From positions 1 through 7,383 of the forward strand of contig DAOVUU010000117.1 in assembly GCA_030632405.1 (NCBI GenBank): 7,383 nucleotides of DNA, given 5' to 3'. The notes below the pieces were generated by a model that was not told where the DNA came from, ran no database searches, and saw only the letters and a list, made by a program, of their open reading frames with translations. Shown in pieces: positions 6,631 to 7,383 of the stretch. The stretch's first letter is position 1, and each line of letters begins with the position of its first letter. Made by a program: the position numbers and the translations under genes. This stretch comes from Desulfobulbaceae bacterium. Its GTDB lineage: Bacteria > Desulfobacterota > Desulfobulbia > Desulfobulbales > Desulfocapsaceae.

Positions 6631-6693
6631 AGTTATCAGTTATCAGCTATCAGTTGTCAGTAACTGATAACTGCACACTGATAACTGGTAACT
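6631..6693. repeat. Heptamer array that reverses orientation (AGTTATC units, then GATAACT units)
   Basis: Four head-to-tail units of AGTTATC: 6631 and 6638 are exact, 6645 (AGCTATC) and 6652 (AGTTGTC) have one change each. They are followed directly by five units of the reverse complement GATAACT: 6666 and 6680 are exact, 6687 (GGTAACT) has one change, and 6659 (AGTAACT) and 6673 (GCACACT) are degraded. The 12-nt arms 6631-6642 and 6661-6672 are perfectly complementary, and other registers can also pair. No T tract follows on either strand in the way an intrinsic terminator needs. It occupies half of the 125-bp gap between deoB and the binding-protein gene; the remaining 6694-6722 part is GC-rich, without a recognisable feature. 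Confidence 0.85.
6632..6660 (-). promoter_or_regulatory. Possible sigma-70-like promoter for the importer operon
   Basis: On the minus strand, CTGACA (6660-6655) resembles a -35 box (5 of 6 to TTGACA), then a 17-nt spacer, then GATAAC (6637-6632), a weak -10 (4 of 6 to TATAAT). Transcription would start near 6625 and leave a leader of about 28 nt that carries the Shine-Dalgarno. Both boxes are made from the heptamer repeat itself, so the match may be chance. Confidence 0.25.
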
Positions 6694-6722
6694 TTCGGCT
6701 GCGGGCGTCGCCACCTCAGATA

Positions 6723-7383
6723 CTACTTAATTATAAACGTTTCTCCATGTGCCATTGCCGGAACATCAAAATAGGCCGCCAGGCTCTGGGATACATCGCA
6801 AAAACATTGCCTTATACCTATGTCTGCAGCTGTTTTCTGTTTTGAAAAATAGAGTAGCGGAACATATTCGCGGGTGTGATCTGTGCCTTTAAAGTCTGGA
6901 TCACAGCCATGATCGGCGGTGATTATCAGTATGTCTTCCTTGGACATAAATGCCATAATTTCAGCCAGCCTGGTATCTGTTTCCTGAACTGAATCATGGT
7001 ATCCCCGGGGATCTCTTCTATGCCCGTAGAGCATATCCGTATCCACGAGATTTACAAAGAAAAACTGATCTTTTCTCTGCTGAATCTGCAAACATGAGAT
7101 AAGTCTGTCAAGGCACGCCTTATTACCGCTGTCATGGAAACTTTTCTCAATTCCCCGTTCGGAAAAAATATCTCCGATTTTACCTATTGCAATCGTTTCA
7201 ACATTGTTTTTTTGCAGCACATCGAGAATTGTCTCTTCCTGTGGCAGCATCGAGAAATCTCTTCTTCCACTGGTTCTGGAAAAATTTCCCGGGTCTCCTG
7301 TAAAAGGCCTGGCTATGACTCTGCCAACATAATACGGATCACACAGCTTCCTGGCAATTTGGCAGATCCTGTAAAGCTCATCA
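6723..7383 (-). CDS. deoB: Phosphopentomutase (5' end outside window)
   Basis: Metal-dependent cytoplasmic enzyme interconverting (deoxy)ribose-1-phosphate and (deoxy)ribose-5-phosphate, linking nucleoside phosphorolysis to the pentose phosphate or deoxyribose aldolase routes. The ATG at 7250 is internal: the same frame stays open to 7382 and encodes 44 further residues with clear family motifs, including DPYYVGRVIARPF and GDPGNFSRT, so the gene runs off the right edge. About 219 residues are visible, the C-terminal half of a roughly 390-aa protein. Metal ligands of the alkaline-phosphatase-like core are present: VDTD followed by GHRRD (matching Asp286 and His291 of the Bacillus cereus enzyme), TADHG (Asp327, His328) and TDHTREYVP (His339). 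The catalytic Thr and first Asp lie outside the window. It is 125 bp upstream of the binding-protein gene on the same strand, and processes the sugar phosphate made by PNP encoded at the end of the cluster. Confidence 0.95.
   Translation of the reverse strand, partial: DELYRICQIARKLCDPYYVGRVIARPFTGDPGNFSRTSGRRDFSMLPQEETILDVLQKNNVETIAIGKIGDIFSERGIEKSFHDSGNKACLDRLISCLQIQQRKDQFFFVNLVDTDMLYGHRRDPRGYHDSVQETDTRLAEIMAFMSKEDILIITADHGCDPDFKGTDHTREYVPLLYFSKQKTAADIGIRQCFCDVSQSLAAYFDVPAMAHGETFIIK

Noticed and set aside
6631..6672. Intrinsic terminator after deoB
   Set aside because: The 12-bp stem is AT-rich and is followed on the minus strand by AAAAGT, not a T run; the T run on the plus side precedes the stem.
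6631..6693. CRISPR array
   Set aside because: Units of 7 bp directly abut, with no spacers of uniform length and no cas genes.
6598..6722. Purine riboswitch upstream of the importer
   Set aside because: The gap is largely filled by the heptamer array and I see no conserved purine aptamer core or expression platform.
6654..6845. Plus-strand open frame crossing the heptamer array into deoB
   Set aside because: Half is repeat sequence and half is antisense to conserved phosphopentomutase; no ribosome site.

Overview
The window is a compact nucleoside uptake and salvage locus from a Gram-negative bacterium. It looks ordinary for an accessory-metabolism region, and I see no phage, CRISPR, transposase, tRNA or rRNA. 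The best guess at host is a delta-proteobacterium-like lineage (Desulfobacterota), but this is only an inference. It rests on the proteobacterial-style periplasmic (non-lipoprotein) binding protein, the moderate GC content and the overall style of the proteins; no marker gene is present.

Layout. Two genes read rightward: the 3' end of a cytidine deaminase-like gene (1-225, cut by the window edge), then S-methyl-5'-thioadenosine phosphorylase (263-1177). All other genes read leftward and, in transcription order, are: phosphopentomutase deoB (7383-6723, 5' end outside the window), a 125-bp spacer with an unusual heptamer repeat, a BMP-family nucleoside-binding protein (6597-5605), a double-domain ABC ATPase (5584-4046), two ABC permeases (4049-2940 and 2935-1982) and purine nucleoside phosphorylase (1982-1152). 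The two gene sets converge, and the last 26 bp of the MTA phosphorylase and PNP genes are shared on opposite strands.

How it works together. The binding protein captures nucleosides in the periplasm. The two permeases and the NupO-like ATPase bring them across the inner membrane. PNP splits 6-oxopurine nucleosides into base plus (deoxy)ribose-1-phosphate, and phosphopentomutase turns that sugar into (deoxy)ribose-5-phosphate for central metabolism. The rightward genes add pyrimidine nucleoside deamination and recycling of methylthioadenosine. Stops and starts from the ATPase through PNP overlap or nearly touch (ATGA, a 4-nt gap, TAATG), so ATPase-permease-permease-PNP is almost certainly one translationally coupled operon that includes the binding protein. 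Whether deoB is co-transcribed or the heptamer spacer holds a separate promoter is open.

The least explained pieces are two small repeats. One is a 20-nt perfect hairpin placed between the likely Shine-Dalgarno and the start codon of the MTA phosphorylase gene. The other is a 63-bp array of a 7-bp unit that flips orientation in its middle, just upstream of the binding-protein gene. I found no convincing new biological system.
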